Positions 1-13,665 are shown, numbered from the stretch's first letter. The stretch is DNA of 64,000 bases from Anastatus disparis (GCA_017163975.1 JAFFSR010000397.1:308501-372500); one strand, 5' to 3'. Numbers and translations: made by a program. The notes: generated by a model not told the origin, from the sequence alone.

Positions 1-1023
1 ATATTTTCTTACTGTTACTCGACTGTCATTTAAAAATTCTAAAATAAAAATGAGGACCAACCGAATTTACAATAAAATCATGTAATTTTGAAATGACTCA
101 TCAACTCTTTGGATTATTACAGAAAAAATACGTAAATTTAATTTTTAAAAATATTTAAAAAATAATGATTAAAAAAAAAATTTTGTATCAAATTACAAGT
201 CAATGCACATATTTATTACTAATTATTAACGGTTTTATTTATGTAGATTTATACAAATTATATTTATAACTTACTGATTTCACGGTAATTAAAAAAAGAT
301 TTAATATCTTTTTAGAAACGCTCAAAGTGCGCTTAAGGATGTTCTATGATGCCAAAGGGAGGGTAGCGGGGACAGGGGAGCCATGGGTTAAAAGCATTGA
401 AAGACGTAGAGCTACCAATCCTAGAAAAAAAAATCAGTCTAAATAAATTACATAAAAAATAAATGTAAAACCATAAAATATCATTGGATATTAACTTTTT
501 TAGTTTTTATATAAATTATTCATTTACTTTTTATATAAATTATTGACGCATCACAGTCTTCCTTCGTATTATAACCTCAAATCTTACGTTCGTAAGATCG
601 TCAGCTGTTATAAAGACTACCAGATAAGTATATCTATATATATTTGTACGGCGCTGCCAACTTTTTCATTTTTTTGTGATAGTGTTCCGATAATGAATGA
701 AAATATAAACTTTAAGTACATTTATCTTTGCGAAATTTCCGATGAGGTATAAAAAACAAAATATCAAATTATTCTTTAAAACCTATTCTTTCATAATATC
801 AGTTTTTTTTTGATTCTGTACATTGTGTATATGAAAAATTCAAGACATGAGCATAAATTGCTTCAGTCTCCCATAAGAGCAATGTTATTTGGGACTATTT
901 TTAAACTAGATTTTTAATAAAAAACTCGCGATAAAAAATACTGAAAAAATTTTAGCTTGTTCTATATATGTTAAATTATCATATTTTGAAGTTTCATGCA
1001 TTTCTGTACATTTTGATATAATT
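1..1023. other. AT-rich sequence, no gene seen
   Basis: The stretch is AT-rich with poly-A/T runs. The short open frame at 543-752 has no recognisable motif and is low complexity. A short GC-richer patch at about 315-420 has no feature I recognise. Confidence 0.6.
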
Positions 1024-1671
1024 ATGGTTCATGGGTTTATGGTTTATGGGTTTATGGTTTACGGCCTAATGGTTTGTATGTTTATGGTTTGTAGGTTCAT
1101 GGTTTATGGTTTCATCAGTTTACGATTTATAGGTTTATGGTTTATGGTTCATGGTTTATGGGTTTATGGTTTATGGGTTTATAGTTTATGGGTTTATGGT
1201 TTATGGGTTTATGGTTTACGAGTTCATAGTTCACGAGTTCATAGTTTATGGTTTCTGAGTGTATGGGTTTCCGGTTTATGGTTTTATGGTTTATGGGCTT
1301 ATGGTTTATGGGTTTATGGGACAATGGATTTATGGTTTATGGGTTTATGGTTTATAAGTTAATAGTTTATGGGTTCATGGGATCATAGTTAATGGGTTTA
1401 TGGTTTATGGGTTTACGGTTAATGGGTTAATGGTTTATGGGTTTATGGTCAATGGGTTCATAGTTTATGGTTGATGGGTTTATAGTTTATGGGTTTATAG
1501 TTTATGGGTTTATGGTTCAAAAGTTTATAGCTCATGGGTTTATGGTTTATGGGTTAATGGATTCATAGGTTTATAGTGTATAGGTTTATAGTTTATGGAT
1601 TTATAGTTAATAGGTTTATAGTTTATGGATTTATAGTTAATAGGTTTATCGGTTTATGGTTAATGGGTTAA

Positions 1672-2056
1672 CGGGATGTCGGAGCTGCAGCAATCGAGTT
1701 TTGCTTTTTTTATTTTATCAATATCTTTTTAAATTCATAAATTTAACAAATATAATGACTTGTCCGCACTAAATTTTTGTTAAAATAAAAAATCATTTGG
1801 ACTTGTTATTTTTGTACGAGCTTGGATTGGAAATTAGATATCAAACTCGACAAACCTAACCTTAAAATACAATACATTAAAAATTTTTATTATAACTTTG
1901 TATGTATAATATTTTGGTGGATTTCTTGAGTTGTCCGTACTAGAGTTTGATTTCAAAAATTTTTTTTTTGTAGCAAAAAAACTCGATTAAACGCATCGTT
2001 TATTTATAAGTTAGGATTGGAAATATTATTAGAAGGCGGGCAGCTTCGTCATGCTC
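1672..2056. repeat. Unique island within the minisatellite, copy 1
   Basis: A ~385-bp non-repetitive segment begins CGGGATGTCGGAGCTGC and ends CAGCTTCGTCATGCTC. It is bounded on both sides by minisatellite units. It recurs twice more in the window. There is no open frame of note. Confidence 0.9.
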
Positions 2057-2653
2057 TTAATGGGTTTATGGTTCATGGATTTATGGTTTACCGGTTTATG
2101 GTTTGTGGGTTTACGGTTTATGGGTTCATGGTTTATATGTTTATAAGTTGATAGTTTATGGGTTTATGGTTTATGGTTCATGGTTTATGGGTTTATGGTT
2201 TATGGGTTTATAGTTTATGGGTTTATGGTTTATGGGTTTATGGTATACGAGTTCATAGTTCACGAGTTCATAGTTTATGGTTTCTGAGTGTATGGGTTTC
2301 CGGTTTATGGTTTTATGGTTTATGGGCTTATGGTTTATGGGTTTATGGGACCATGGATTTATGGTTCATGGGTTTATGGTTTATAAGTTAATAGTTTATG
2401 GGTTCATGGGATCATAGTTAATGGGTTTATGGTTTATGGGTTTACGGTTAATGGGTTAATGGTTTATGGGTTTATGGTCAATGGGTTCATAGTTTATGGT
2501 TGATGGGTTTATAGTTTATGGGTTTATAGTTTATGGGTTTATGGTTCAAAAGTTTATAGCTCATGGGTTTATGGTTTATGGGTTAATGGATTCATAGGTT
2601 TATAGTCTATAGGTTTATAGTTAATAGGTTTATCGGTTTATGGTTAATGGGTT

Positions 2654-3040
2654 AACGGGATGTCGGAGCTGCACAAATCGAGTTTTGCTTTTTTTATTTT
2701 ATCAATATCTTTTTAAATTCATAAATTTAACAAATATAATGACTTGTCCGCACTAAATTTTTGTTAAAATAAAAAATCATTTGGACTTGTTATTTTTGTA
2801 CGAGCTTGGATTGGAAATTAGATATCAAACTCGACAAACCTAACCTTAAAATACAATACATTAAAAGTTTTTATTATAACTTTGTATGTATAATATTTTG
2901 GTGGATTTCTTGAGTTGTCCGTACTAGAGTTTGATTTCAAAAATTTTTTTTTTGTAGCAAAAAAACTCGATTAAACGCATCGTTTATTTATAAGTTAGGA
3001 TTGGAAATATTATTTGAAGGCGGGCAGCTTCGTCATGCTC
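2654..3040. repeat. Unique island within the minisatellite, copy 2
   Basis: Nearly identical to copy 1 and offset by about 982 bp, with the same bounding sequences. The surrounding minisatellite units are also shared in order, so island and flanks were duplicated together. Confidence 0.9.
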
Positions 3041-4983
3041 TTAATGGGTTTATGGTTCATGGATTTATGGTTTACCGGTTTATGGTTTGTGGGTTTACGG
3101 TTTATGGGTTCATGGTTTATATGTTTATAAGTTGATGGTTTATGGGTTTGTGGGTTTATGGTTTAGTGGTTTAGAGTAAATGGGTTTATGGTTTCTGATT
3201 TGTGGTTCATAATTTATGGTCTTATGAGTTTATAGTATATGGGTTTAAAGTTTAGAATCTAAGGGCTTATGGTTTACGGGTTCATGGTTCATGGGTTCAT
3301 GGTTTAAGATTTCTGGGTTTATAGGTTTTTAGTTGATGTGGTTATAGTTTATGGTTTATGGGTTTATGGTTCATGGGTTTATGTGTTTTTAGTTAATGGG
3401 TTTATTATTTATGGGTTCATGGGTTTATAGTTAGTGGGTTTATAGTTCATGGGTTTATAGTTTATATGTTCATGGGTTTATGGGTATATATGTTTATGAT
3501 TTCATGTTTTATGGGTTTATAAGTTTATGGTGTATGGGTTTATGGTTTATGGGTTTACGGTTTATGGGTTTTTGATTTATGGGTTTATAGTTTATGGGTC
3601 TATAGTTTGTGGGTCTATAGTTTATGTGTTTATAGTTAATAAGTTTATCGGTTTTTGGTTGATGGGTTAATTAGTTTATTGGTTCATGGGATCATAGTTA
3701 ATGGGTTTATGGTTTATGGGTTTACGGTTAATGGGTTAATAGTTTATGGCTTTATGGTCTATGGGTTTATAGTTTATAAGTTTATGGTTTATGGGTTTAT
3801 AGTTCATGGGTTTATAGTTATTAGGTTTATAAGTTTATAGCTCTTGGCTTTATGGTTTATAGGTTAATGGATTCATGGGTTTATAGTTTATGGGTTTATA
3901 GTTTATGGATTTATAGTTAATAGGTTTATCGGTTTATGGTTAATGGGTTAATGGGTTTATGGTTCATGGTTTATATGTTAATAAGTTGATGGTTTATTGG
4001 TTCGCGGGCTTAAGGTTTAGGGGTTTATGGTTTAGTGGTTTATAGTAAATGGGGTATGGTTTTTAATTTGTGGTATATAATTTATGGTTTTATGAGTTTA
4101 TAGTATATGAGTTTATAGTTTAGGATCTGAGGGATTATGGTTTTGAGGGTTCAAGGTTCATGGGTTCATGATTTATGGTTTCTGGGTTTGTAGGTTTTTG
4201 GTTTATTTGTTTATAGTTTATGGTTTATCGTTTTATGGTTCATGGGTTTATGGTTTCATGGGTTTATGGTTTATGGGTTTATACTTAATATGTTCATAGG
4301 TTCATAGTAAATTGGTTTATGGTTTATGGGTTTTTATGCTTATGGGTTTATCGTTTCTGATTTGTGGTTCATAGTTTATGGTTTTATGGGTTTATAGTAT
4401 ATGGGTGTATGGTTTATGGGCTTATCATTTATGGGTTTATGGTTCGCGGGTTCATGGTTCATGAGTTTATAGGGTCATGGTTTATGTTTTCCAGGTTTAT
4501 AGGTTTTTGGTTTATTAGTTCATGGTTTATGAATTATTGGTTTATGGAATCATTGTTTGTGGGTTTATAATTTATGGGTTTATAGTTTGTGGATTTATGG
4601 GTTAATAGTTCATAGGTTTATAGTTCATGCGTTTATGGTTTATGGGTTTGTAGTTTATATGTTCATGGGTTCATAGTTAATGAGTTTATAGTTCATGGGT
4701 TTATGGGTTTATAGGTTTATGGATTATGGATTATGGGTTTATGATTTATAGGTTTATGGTTCCTGTATTTATTGGTTTATGGTTATTTGGCTTAAGGTTT
4801 ATGATTCATGGTTTATATGTCTATGGTTTATAGGTTTACGGTTGATGGGTTTTCAATTTATGGGTTTATAGTTTATGGGTTTATAGTTTATGGGTTCATA
4901 GTTTATGAGTTTCTGATTAATGGGTTTATGGTTTATGGATTTATAAGTATATAGTTTATGAATTTATGATTTATGGGTATATG

Positions 4984-5248
4984 GTTTATAGTTTATGGGT
5001 TTATGGTTTATGGGTTTATGGTTTATGGGTTTATGGTTTATGGGTTTATGGGTTTATGGTTTATGGGTTTATGGTTTATGGGTTTATGGTTTATGGGTTT
5101 ATGGTTTATGGGTTTATGGTTTATGGGTTTATGGTTTATGGGTTTATGGTTTATGGGTTTATGGTTTATGGGTTTATGGTTCATGGGTTTATGGTTTATG
5201 GGTTTATGGTTTATGGGTTTATGGTTTATGGGTTTATGGTTTATGACT
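4984..5248. repeat. Homogeneous block of the 15-bp minisatellite
   Basis: About 17 almost identical 15-bp units run in a row, interrupted by a single one-base-longer junction near 5,040. The homogeneity stands out against the degenerate flanks and suggests recent local amplification. Confidence 0.9.
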
Positions 5249-6566
5249 TTATAGTTCAAGGGCTTATGATATACGGATTCATGGTTCATGGGTTAATGGG
5301 TTTATGGGTTCATGGTTTATGGTTTTTATGTTTATAGGTTTATGGTTCCTGGGTTTATGGTTTTATGTTTTATGGGTTTTTGGTATATGGTTCATGGGTC
5401 TTTGGTTTATTGGTTTACGGCTGATTAGTTCATGGTTTATGGTTTTATTGTTTATGAGTTCATGGGTTGATAGTATATGGTTTTATAGGTTATGAGTTAA
5501 TGGTTCATGGTTCATGGATTTATGGTATATGGGTTCATGGTTTATGGGTTTATGGTTTATGGGTTATGGTTCATGTGTCTATGGTTTATGGGTTTACGAT
5601 TAATGGGGTTATAGTTCATGGGTTTATGGTTAATGGGTTCATGGGTTTATGGTATATGGGTTTGTGGTTAATGGGCTTATAGTTAATGGGTTTATGGTTC
5701 ATGGGTTTATGGGTTTATGGGTTTATAGTTTATAAACTTATAATTCATAGGATTATGGTTTATGGTTGACGGGGTTTTGGTTCATGGCTTTATAGTTTAT
5801 AGGCTTATCTATGGGTTTATAGTTTATGGTTCATGGGTTTCTGGTTTATAGGTTCATAGTTTATGGGTTTATGGCTCTCATGTTTATGAGATTATCGTTT
5901 ATAGGTTTATGGTTCCTGGGTTAATTGGTTCATGGTTATTGGGCTTAAGGTTTATGGTTTATGGTTTATATGTCTATGGTTTATAGGTTTACGGTTGACG
6001 TGTTTTTGATTCATGGGTTTATAGTTTATGGGTTTATAGTTTATGGGTTCATAGTTTATTGGTTTATAGTTTATGGGTTTATGGTTTGTAGGTTTATGGT
6101 TTATGGGTTTATGGTCTAAGCGTTTATAAATTATGTGTTTATAGTTAATAAGTTTATCGGTTTATGGTTCATGGGTTATGGGTTCATGGTTCATGGGCTT
6201 ATGGTTTAGGGGTTTCTGGTTTGTGGATTTATGGTTCATGTGTTCATGGTTTATATGTTTATAAGTTGATGGTTTATGGGTTTATTGTTCATGGGTTATA
6301 TGTTTATAAGTTGATGGTTTATGGGTTTATTGTTCATGGGTCTATGGTTTATGGGTTTATGGTTCATAAGTTTATAGCTCATGGGTTTATGGTTTATGGG
6401 TTAATGGATTCATAGGTTTATAGTGTATAGGTTTATAGTTTATGGATTTATAGTTAATAGGTTTATAGCTTATGGATTTATAGTTAATAGGTTTATAGTT
6501 TATGGATTTATAGTTAATAGGTTTATAGTTTATGGATTTATAGTTAATAGGTTTATCGGTTTATGG

Positions 6567-6983
6567 TTAATGGGTTAACGGGATGTCGGAGCTGCAGCAA
6601 TCGAGTTTTTCTTTTTTTATTTTATCAATATCTTTTTAAATTCATAAATTTAACAAATATAATGACTTGTCCGCACTAAAGCTATATTAATACAATAATT
6701 TTTGTTAAAATAAAAAATCATCTGGACTTGTTATTTTTGTACGAGCTTGGATTGGAAATTAGATATCAAACTCGACAAACCTAACCTTAAAATACAATAC
6801 ATTGAAAGTTTTTATTATAACTTTGTATGTATAATATTTTGGTGGATTTCTTGAATTGTCTGTACTAGAGTTTGATTTCACAAATTTTTTTTTTGTAGCA
6901 AAAAAACTCGATTAAACGCATCGTTTATTTATAAGTTAGGATTGGAAATATTATTAGAAGGCGGGCAGCTTCGTCATGCTCTT
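6567..6983. repeat. Unique island within the minisatellite, copy 3
   Basis: Same segment as copies 1 and 2, about 3.9 kb from copy 2. It carries an extra ~18 bp (GCTATATTAATACAATAA) near 6,680 and a few substitutions. Confidence 0.9.
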
Positions 6984-7667
6984 AATGGGTTTATGGTTCA
7001 TGGATTTATGGTTTACCGTTTTATGGTTTGTGGGTTTACGGTTTATGGGTTCATGGTTTATATGTTTATAAGTTGATGGTTTATGGGTTTGTGGGTTTAT
7101 GGTTTAGTGGTTTAGAGTAAATGGGTTTATGGTTTCTGATTTGTGGTTCATAATTTATGGTCTTATGAGTTTATAGTATATGGGTTTAAAGTTTAGAATC
7201 TAAGGGCTTATGGTTTACGGGTTCATGGTTCATGGGTTCATGGTTTATGATTTCTGGGTTTATAGGGTTCTAGTTGATGTGGTTATAGTTTATGTTTTAT
7301 GGGTTTATGGTTCATGGGTTTATGTGTTTTTAGTTTATGGGTTTATTATTTATGAGTTCATGGGTTTATAGTTAGTGGGTTTATGGTTCATTGGTTTATA
7401 GTTTATATGTTTATGGGTTTATGGTTTATGGTGTCTGGGTTTATGATTTATGGGTTTATGGTTAACGGGTTCATGGTTTATGGGTTTATAGGTTCATGGT
7501 TTGTGTTTTTCTGGTTTATAGGTTTTTGGTTTATGAATTATTGTTTTATGGAATTATTGTTTATGAGTTTATGATTTATGGGTTCAGAATTTTGGGTTCA
7601 TGGGTTTATGGTTTATAGGTTTATGGTTCCTGGGTTTATTGGTTTATGGTTATTGGGTTTATGGTTT

Positions 7668-7850
7668 ATGGGTTTATAGGTTTATGGTTTATGGGTTTAT
7701 GGTTTATGGGTTTATGGTTTATGGGTTTATGGTTTATGGGTTTATGGTTTATGGGTTTATGGTTTATGGGTTTATGGTTTATGGGTTTATGGTTTATGGG
7801 TTTATGGTTTATGGGTTTATGGTTCATGGGTTTATGGGTATATGGTTTAT
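7668..7850. repeat. Second homogeneous 15-bp block
   Basis: About 11 nearly identical units. The sequence after it (GACTTTATAGTTCAAGGG, about 7,872) matches the sequence after the first block (about 5,246), so the two blocks are paralogous copies of one larger segment with different unit numbers. Confidence 0.88.
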
Positions 7851-9775
7851 GGTTTATGGGTTTATGGTTTACGACTTTATAGTTCAAGGGCTTATGATAT
7901 ACGGATTCATGGTTCATGGGTTAATGGGTTCATGGTTCATAGTTTTTATGTTTATAGGTTTATGGTTCCTGGGTTTATGGTTTTATGTTTTATGGGTTTT
8001 TGGTATATGGTTCATGGGTCTTTGGTTTATTGGTTTAGGGCTGATTAGTTTATGGTTTATGGTTTTATTGTTTATGAGTTCATGGGTTGATAGTATATGG
8101 TTTTATAGGTTATGAGTTAATGGTTTATGGTTCATGGATTTATGGTATATGGGTTTATGGTTGATGGGTTATGGTTCATGTGTCTATGGTTTATGGGTTT
8201 ACGATTAATGGGGTTATAGTTCATGGGTTTATGGTTAATGGGTTCATGGGTTTATGGTATATGGGTTTGTGGTTAATGGGCTTATAGTTAATGGGTTTAT
8301 GGTTCATGGGTTTATGGGTTTATGGGTTTATAGTTTATAAACTTATGATTCATAGGATTATGGTTTATGGTTTACGGGGTTTTGGTTCATGGCTTTATAG
8401 TTTATAGGCTTATCTATGGGTTTATAGTTTATGGTTCATGGGTTTCTGGTTTCTAGGTTCATGGTTTATGGGTTTATGGCTTTCACGTTTATGGGATTAT
8501 GGTTTATAGGTTTATGGTTCCTGGGTTAATTGGTTCATGGTTTTTGGGCTTAAGGTTAATGGTTTATGGTTTATATGTCTATAGTTTATAGGTTTACGGT
8601 TGATGGGTCTTTTATGTATGGGTTTATAGTTTATGGGTTTATAGTTTATGGGTTCATAGTTTATTGGTTTATAGTTTATGGGTTTATGGTTTGTAGGTTT
8701 ATGGTTTATGGGTTTATGGTCTTAGCGTTTATAGTTTATGTGTTTATAGTTAATAGGTTTATCGGTTTATGGTTCATGGGTTAATGGGTTTATGGTTCAT
8801 GGGCTTATGGTTTAGGGGTTTCTGGTTTGTGGGTTTATGGTTTATGTGTTCATGGTTTATATGTTCATAAGTTGATGGTTTATGGGTTTATAGATTATGG
8901 GTTTATAGTTTATAAGTTTCTGGTTAATGGGTTTATGGTTAATGGGTTTATAAGTTTATAGTTTATGAACTTATGATTTATGGGTATATGGTTCATGGTT
9001 TATGACTCTATAGTTTAAGGGCTCATGGTATACGGGTTCATGGTTCATGGGTTCATGGGTTCATGGTTTATGGTTTCTATGTTTATAGGTTTATAGTTCC
9101 TGGGTTTATGGGTTCATGTTTTATGGGTTTTGGGTTTACTGTTTATGGTTTATGGTTCCTGGGTTTATTGGTTTCTGGTTATTGGGTTTATGGTTAATGG
9201 TTCATGGTTTATATGTCTATGGTTGATGGGTTAACGGTTGATGGGTATTTGATTTATGGGTTTATGGTTTATGGGTTTATGGTCTAAGGGTTTATAGTTT
9301 ATGTGTTTATATCTAATAGGTTTATCGGTTTATGGTTCATGGGTTAATGGTTTTATGGTTCATGGGCTTATGGTTTACGGGTTTCTGGTTTGTGGGTTTA
9401 TGGTTTATGGGTTCATGGTTCATATGTTTATAAGTTGATGTTCTATGGGTTTATGGTTTATGGGTTTATAGTTTATAAGTTTCTGGTTAATAGGTTTATG
9501 GTTAATGGGTTTATAAGTTTATAGATTATGAACTTATGATTTATTGGTATATGGTTCATGGTTTATGACTCTATAGTTGAAGGGCTTATGGTATACGGGT
9601 TCATGTATCATGGGTTCATGGGTTCATGGTTTATGCTTTCTATGTTTATAGGTTTATAGTTCCTGGGTTTAGGGGTTCATGTTTTATGGGTTTTTGGTTT
9701 ACTGTTTATGGTTTATGGGCTTATGGTTTATTGGTTTATGGTTTTTTGGTTTATAGTTTATGAGTTTATGGGAAT

Positions 9776-10629
9776 TTTATTACAATTTTATTTATAGCAT
9801 GTTTTTTACTATACAGTTTATAAGAAGTTATCTTGAAATTATTCAGAAAAATTAAAATAGTTAATTATACAAGTCATGACCTAATTTCTTCACCTTTTCC
9901 CATTCCTATACATTACAAGTATGCATGCTTTTTTTAAAAATATGCTTAAAGACGTTTTCTCAACTTCAAAGCATAGAACCTCATCTAAGACCAAAAAATA
10001 ATGATTTTCTTCAATTTTTTTTTTATGGAAAGATTTAAATAAAAAATTCATATTTTTTAACGCTCATAATAAGTGTTTAAGTAAAGAGAATGATTTTTTA
10101 AATTTAAAATACTTTAAACTTGTTATAAAGCAACAATCTCGAAAAAAGGTGATTAATGGATTTGTACTCTAGGAGCCGTGAGAATCATTTAAAATCAAAA
10201 CACCAACAATTTTAACATGATATATAATTTTATAAATTGATTTTTTCATTTTTTCCGCTTTTTAAAGAACTATAATTGTAAATATCATTTACTTTTAGGT
10301 ATAACCATCAACAAAATTAAATCTATTTTTATATAAAAAATATAATCTATTCAGTAGTTTTTGAGATGTTGCAGATAAATTTTAAAAATACAGGTTTTCA
10401 GAAAACGCGATATAAAGATACGCTTTACCGTTCTAATTCAATACAAGTTGGCCTGCTTTATTGTGTTACATCTTTTTTATTAAATTATTTACAATTTAAA
10501 CTATTTTAACACAATATATTTTACACATGATAAGCTATCGAGAATGCAATTTTCAGTATTGATCAGATTTTATTGTTCTTCTTAATCATATGACTATGAC
10601 TATTAATTCATATTCCTACCCATAAGACC
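9776..10629. other. AT-rich sequence, no gene seen
   Basis: Ordinary AT-rich sequence between the minisatellite and the copia remnant. No open frame, RNA gene or repeat is recognised. Confidence 0.55.
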
Positions 10630-10694
10630 TTTTTTTTACCTTTTCCCGGTATCGCCCCCCCCCCCCAAGGGAGGTTTCTGGATCCGCCGCTGCA
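10630..10694 (-). mobile_element. Probable terminal end of a DNA transposon
   Basis: A run of 12 C (10,655-10,666) is followed by AAGGGAGGTTTCTGGATCCGC. Read on the minus strand this gives GGCGGATCC..., then a G run, a pattern common at termini of insect DNA transposons. The partner end and the target duplication were not identified. It directly abuts the copia-2 remnant, whose gag start is missing. Confidence 0.35.
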
Positions 10695-13606
10695 CACAGT
10701 GAATCTAATCTAGCGGGTGCTTTATACGTAGGAAACAAAATTAGTAATCAATAATACCATAATAAGTGTGAAAATAATGTCATTAATAAAAATAACAATT
10801 TAAATTATAATAAAAATAAAAGATTCATAAATAAATATCAATACAAATGCAATTTCTGTAATAAATTAGGCCATAAAGCTTCTGATTACTCGTTCAAAAA
10901 GATGAACGCACATCACCCTACGTCACAAGCAGAAGAGGCGTTGATGATACGTTGTGAAAAAAAGGAGTCAGTTAACGAACTGCCTTTCGAGTGTTCAGCG
11001 TTGGTTTTTGCCTTAACCACGAGACAAGCTACAAACAAGAAATGGTGCATCGATAGCGGTTTCACATCACATATGTGCTCTGAAGCAGTCGATTTTCGTA
11101 CAATGGAATCAGCTGATTTCCAAAATGTAAAGCAAGCCACAGATAAGAGTACTCTTATTACAGGTAAGGGTACAGTTGCCTTGAATATTCGTTGTAAAGA
11201 AGAAAATGAAACTATAAGGTTAGAAAATGCACTGTGTATGCCAAATCTAAAAACAAATAATATTCGTTTCAAAAATAGTGGATAATGATGGCAAAGTATT
11301 ATTTTAAAAACAAAAAGCATTGGTATTTAATAAAAATAATAAATTAATTTTAGAAGGATACCGGAGACAAGACTTGTTTAATGTAAGTCCGATTGGAACA
11401 CAAGTTTGTCATACTGTAAACCAAAAAAACTTAATTCAACAATGGCATCATCGATACGGACACTTAAATATTCCAGATTTAAGATAATTGGTTGCTAAGC
11501 ACACGGTATATGGTATGCCTTTGGAACTTTCTGGCGAAATGACTGATTGTGAAATATGTATAAAAGGAAAACAATCGGCTACTCTTTTTCAAAAAATATC
11601 TGAGAGAAAAAGTACTCGAAATTTATAGTTTGTGCATTCAGACGTATGTGGTTCTATACGAACCAAATCAATTGGAGGCAAAATTTACTTAACTACATTT
11701 ATCGACGATCGCTTAAGGCGGACGGAGGTCCATTTCTTAAAAAAGAAAAATGAAGTGAAAGCTTTTTTCTTAAAATTCAAGGCTTATGCTGACAATCTTC
11801 ATGGATGTAAAATTAAGACATTATGCACAGACAACGGTCTGGAATACTTAGGTAAAGACTTCACTGATTAACTAGAGCACTCAGGAATTGAGAGAGAATT
11901 CACAGTCGCATATGTGTCACAATAAAATGGCGTAGCCTAAAGAATGAACCGTACCCTGTTAGACATAGCACGTTGTATGTTAATACAAGCAAACCTTTTT
12001 ATGAGATTTTGGGCTGAAGCTATCAACTGCCTATTTGAGGAACCGTTGCCCTACAAGATCTTTAGGAAATGCAATACCGTTTGAAGTTTCGTGCAACGCA
12101 AAGCCAACTGTAAAACATTTACGAATTTTTGGTTGCAAATGCTATGCCCTAGATAAAACACCAACAAAAGCTAAATTCGAATCGAAATCCATCGAATGTA
12201 AACTGGTAGGTTATAGTCATTAAAAGATTTACGAATTTTTGGCTGCAAATGCTATACCCTAGATAAAACACCAACAAAAGGTAAATTCGAATCAAAATCC
12301 ATTGAATGTAAACTGGTAGGTTATAGTCAAGAATCTAAGGCGTATAGACTCTGGAATGTTATAAACCAAAAAATCTTGAAAAGTAAAGATGTACGATTCG
12401 TAAATGAAGTACAAGATATTAATAACCACGAAGAACTTGAAAAATCATTCATTGAATTAAATTTATTCGAATCTGATAAAGAAGATAATAAAAAAAACGT
12501 AAATAGAAACCTTGAAGAAAAAATCAAGAAATGAAAAATGAAGAAGCTATTAAAAATACACCCTTATCTATCAATTCACAAAGGGGTTCTGGTAGGCCAA
12601 AAATCATAAGAACTGGAAAAGCTGGAAGACCGAGAAAAAAGTTTTATTTAAAACCTAGAGAGATCGATTTTGCTCAACTGGCTGTCTATGATCCACTGGA
12701 GCCAACTCTAGAAGAAGCGCTTTCGGGTGAGAATCGAAAAGAATGGCAAAATACTCTACAAACAGAGTTCAAAGAATTAAAGAAAGCTGATGTTTGGGAT
12801 TTAGTACAAAAACCTGAAAATAAATCACCGATAGGATAGGATCTCGTTAGGTACTAAAAACCAAATATAATCCAGATTGAACAGTTGAAAGATATAAAGC
12901 GCGTTTAGTCGCTAAAGGTCATGCTTAACAACATGGCATTAATTATCGCGCAACTTACGCTTCGGTAGCTCTAATGCAAACGATACGGTTGCTACTCGCG
13001 TTAGCTGCCGAACATAAATTAACAGTATACCATTTGGATGATACGTTGGCATATATAAATGGGGAATCGGATGAAGATATTTTCATGCTACAGCCCGAAG
13101 GTTTTGTAAAAGAAGGATTTAAAAGTTTTATTTATAAATTAAAAAAGGCCTCGTACAGACTAAAACAAGCCGGAAGGCAGTGGAACATAACACTCAACAA
13201 AACATAAAAAAAACTAAGATTAAGACAATCAGATATAGAAAAATGTATGTATTTTATGAAGAATAGTAATTATATATTAATCATTGTGATTTATGTCGAC
13301 GACTTTCTTGTAGCTAAAATAGTTTAAACTTATTTAAAGAGTTTAAATGAAAACTAAGTGTTGAGTTTTAGATACGAGATTTAGGATGCATTAAATATTG
13401 CTTGGATATTGAATTCAGTCAAGATCTTGAAACCAAAGCTATTGAAATAAAACAAGAAAGATTTATAAAAAACATACTTGTAAAATTTAAAATGGAAAAT
13501 GTCAAGATTGTTTGAATACCATTAGAGTAAAAAACTAAGCTTGTTAACTGTGAATCATTACCTGAAGCAAATAAAGAAATTTATCGATAACTTATTGAAT
13601 CACTCC
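10695..13606 (+). pseudogene. Copia-2: decayed Ty1/copia gag-pol, 5' two thirds
   Basis: The remnant reads in broken frames through the copia order. A CCHC-like knuckle (CNFCNKLGHK, final Cys lost) lies near 10,850. The protease motif WCIDSGFTSHMCS (usual DSGA changed to DSGF) is at about 11,043. An integrase HHCC start (WHHRYGH) is near 11,443, and the integrase core (HSDVCG, TDNGLEY) at 11,630-11,870. The reverse transcriptase follows (AYINGESDEDIF, LKQAGRQW at 13,020-13,190) with a YVDD-type box (IYVDDFLV) near 13,290. It has many stops and frameshifts. The last residues (LPEANKEIYR-LIESLLCI) are the point in copia RT just before the conserved TRPDI segment, where the sequence runs into a TA microsatellite. 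The missing continuation seems to be at 42,546. Not functional. Confidence 0.9.
12118..12329 (+). repeat. 110-bp tandem duplication inside copia-2 integrase
   Basis: The segment TTTACGAATTTTTGG to TTATAGTCA at 12,118-12,219 is repeated at 12,228-12,329 with a few differences. It encodes RIFGCKCYALDKTPTKAKF twice. The 110-bp period is not a multiple of three, so the duplication also shifts the frame. Confidence 0.92.
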
Positions 13607-13665
13607 TATGTATATATATATATACTAGGGGGGGGGGCACTCCCCTGCTCGCGCTGCTCGCCAAC
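13607..13665 (-). mobile_element. Candidate Helitron 3' terminus in a TA microsatellite
   Basis: Read on the minus strand the sequence is a G-rich stem (GGGGAGTGCCCC), a C run, then CTAG (13,628-13,625) followed by T of the flanking TATATA. Helitrons end in a short hairpin followed by CTRR and insert between A and T, which fits. A decayed Helitron helicase in the same orientation lies at 20,274-21,729. No 5' TC end was found, so the extent of the element is unknown. Confidence 0.45.

Larger units (their letters stand above)
1024..9775. repeat. Degenerate G/T-strand minisatellite array
   Basis: About 8.7 kb is built from variants of a 15-bp unit GGGTTTATGGTTTAT. The + strand is nearly free of C. 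Units are mixed with variants such as GTTCATGG, GGTTAATG and TTTATAGT. The array has higher-order structure: long segments recur about 1.0 kb, 2.6 kb and 3.9 kb apart (for example 5,465 and 8,088; 2,655 and 6,568). Because the unit lacks stop codons in several frames on both strands, it yields spurious open frames (MVYGF-type repeats on +, INHKP-type on -). These are not genes. Unit turnover and segmental duplication explain everything seen. Confidence 0.93.

Noticed and set aside
1024..8784. Long open frames of MVYGFMVYGF or INHKPINHKP type
   Set aside because: They arise because the minisatellite unit lacks stops in several frames on both strands; no domain, no consistent frame and unit-number variation.
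10913..11320. 135-residue minus-strand frame
   Set aside because: Shadow of the copia-2 gag-protease coding on the + strand.
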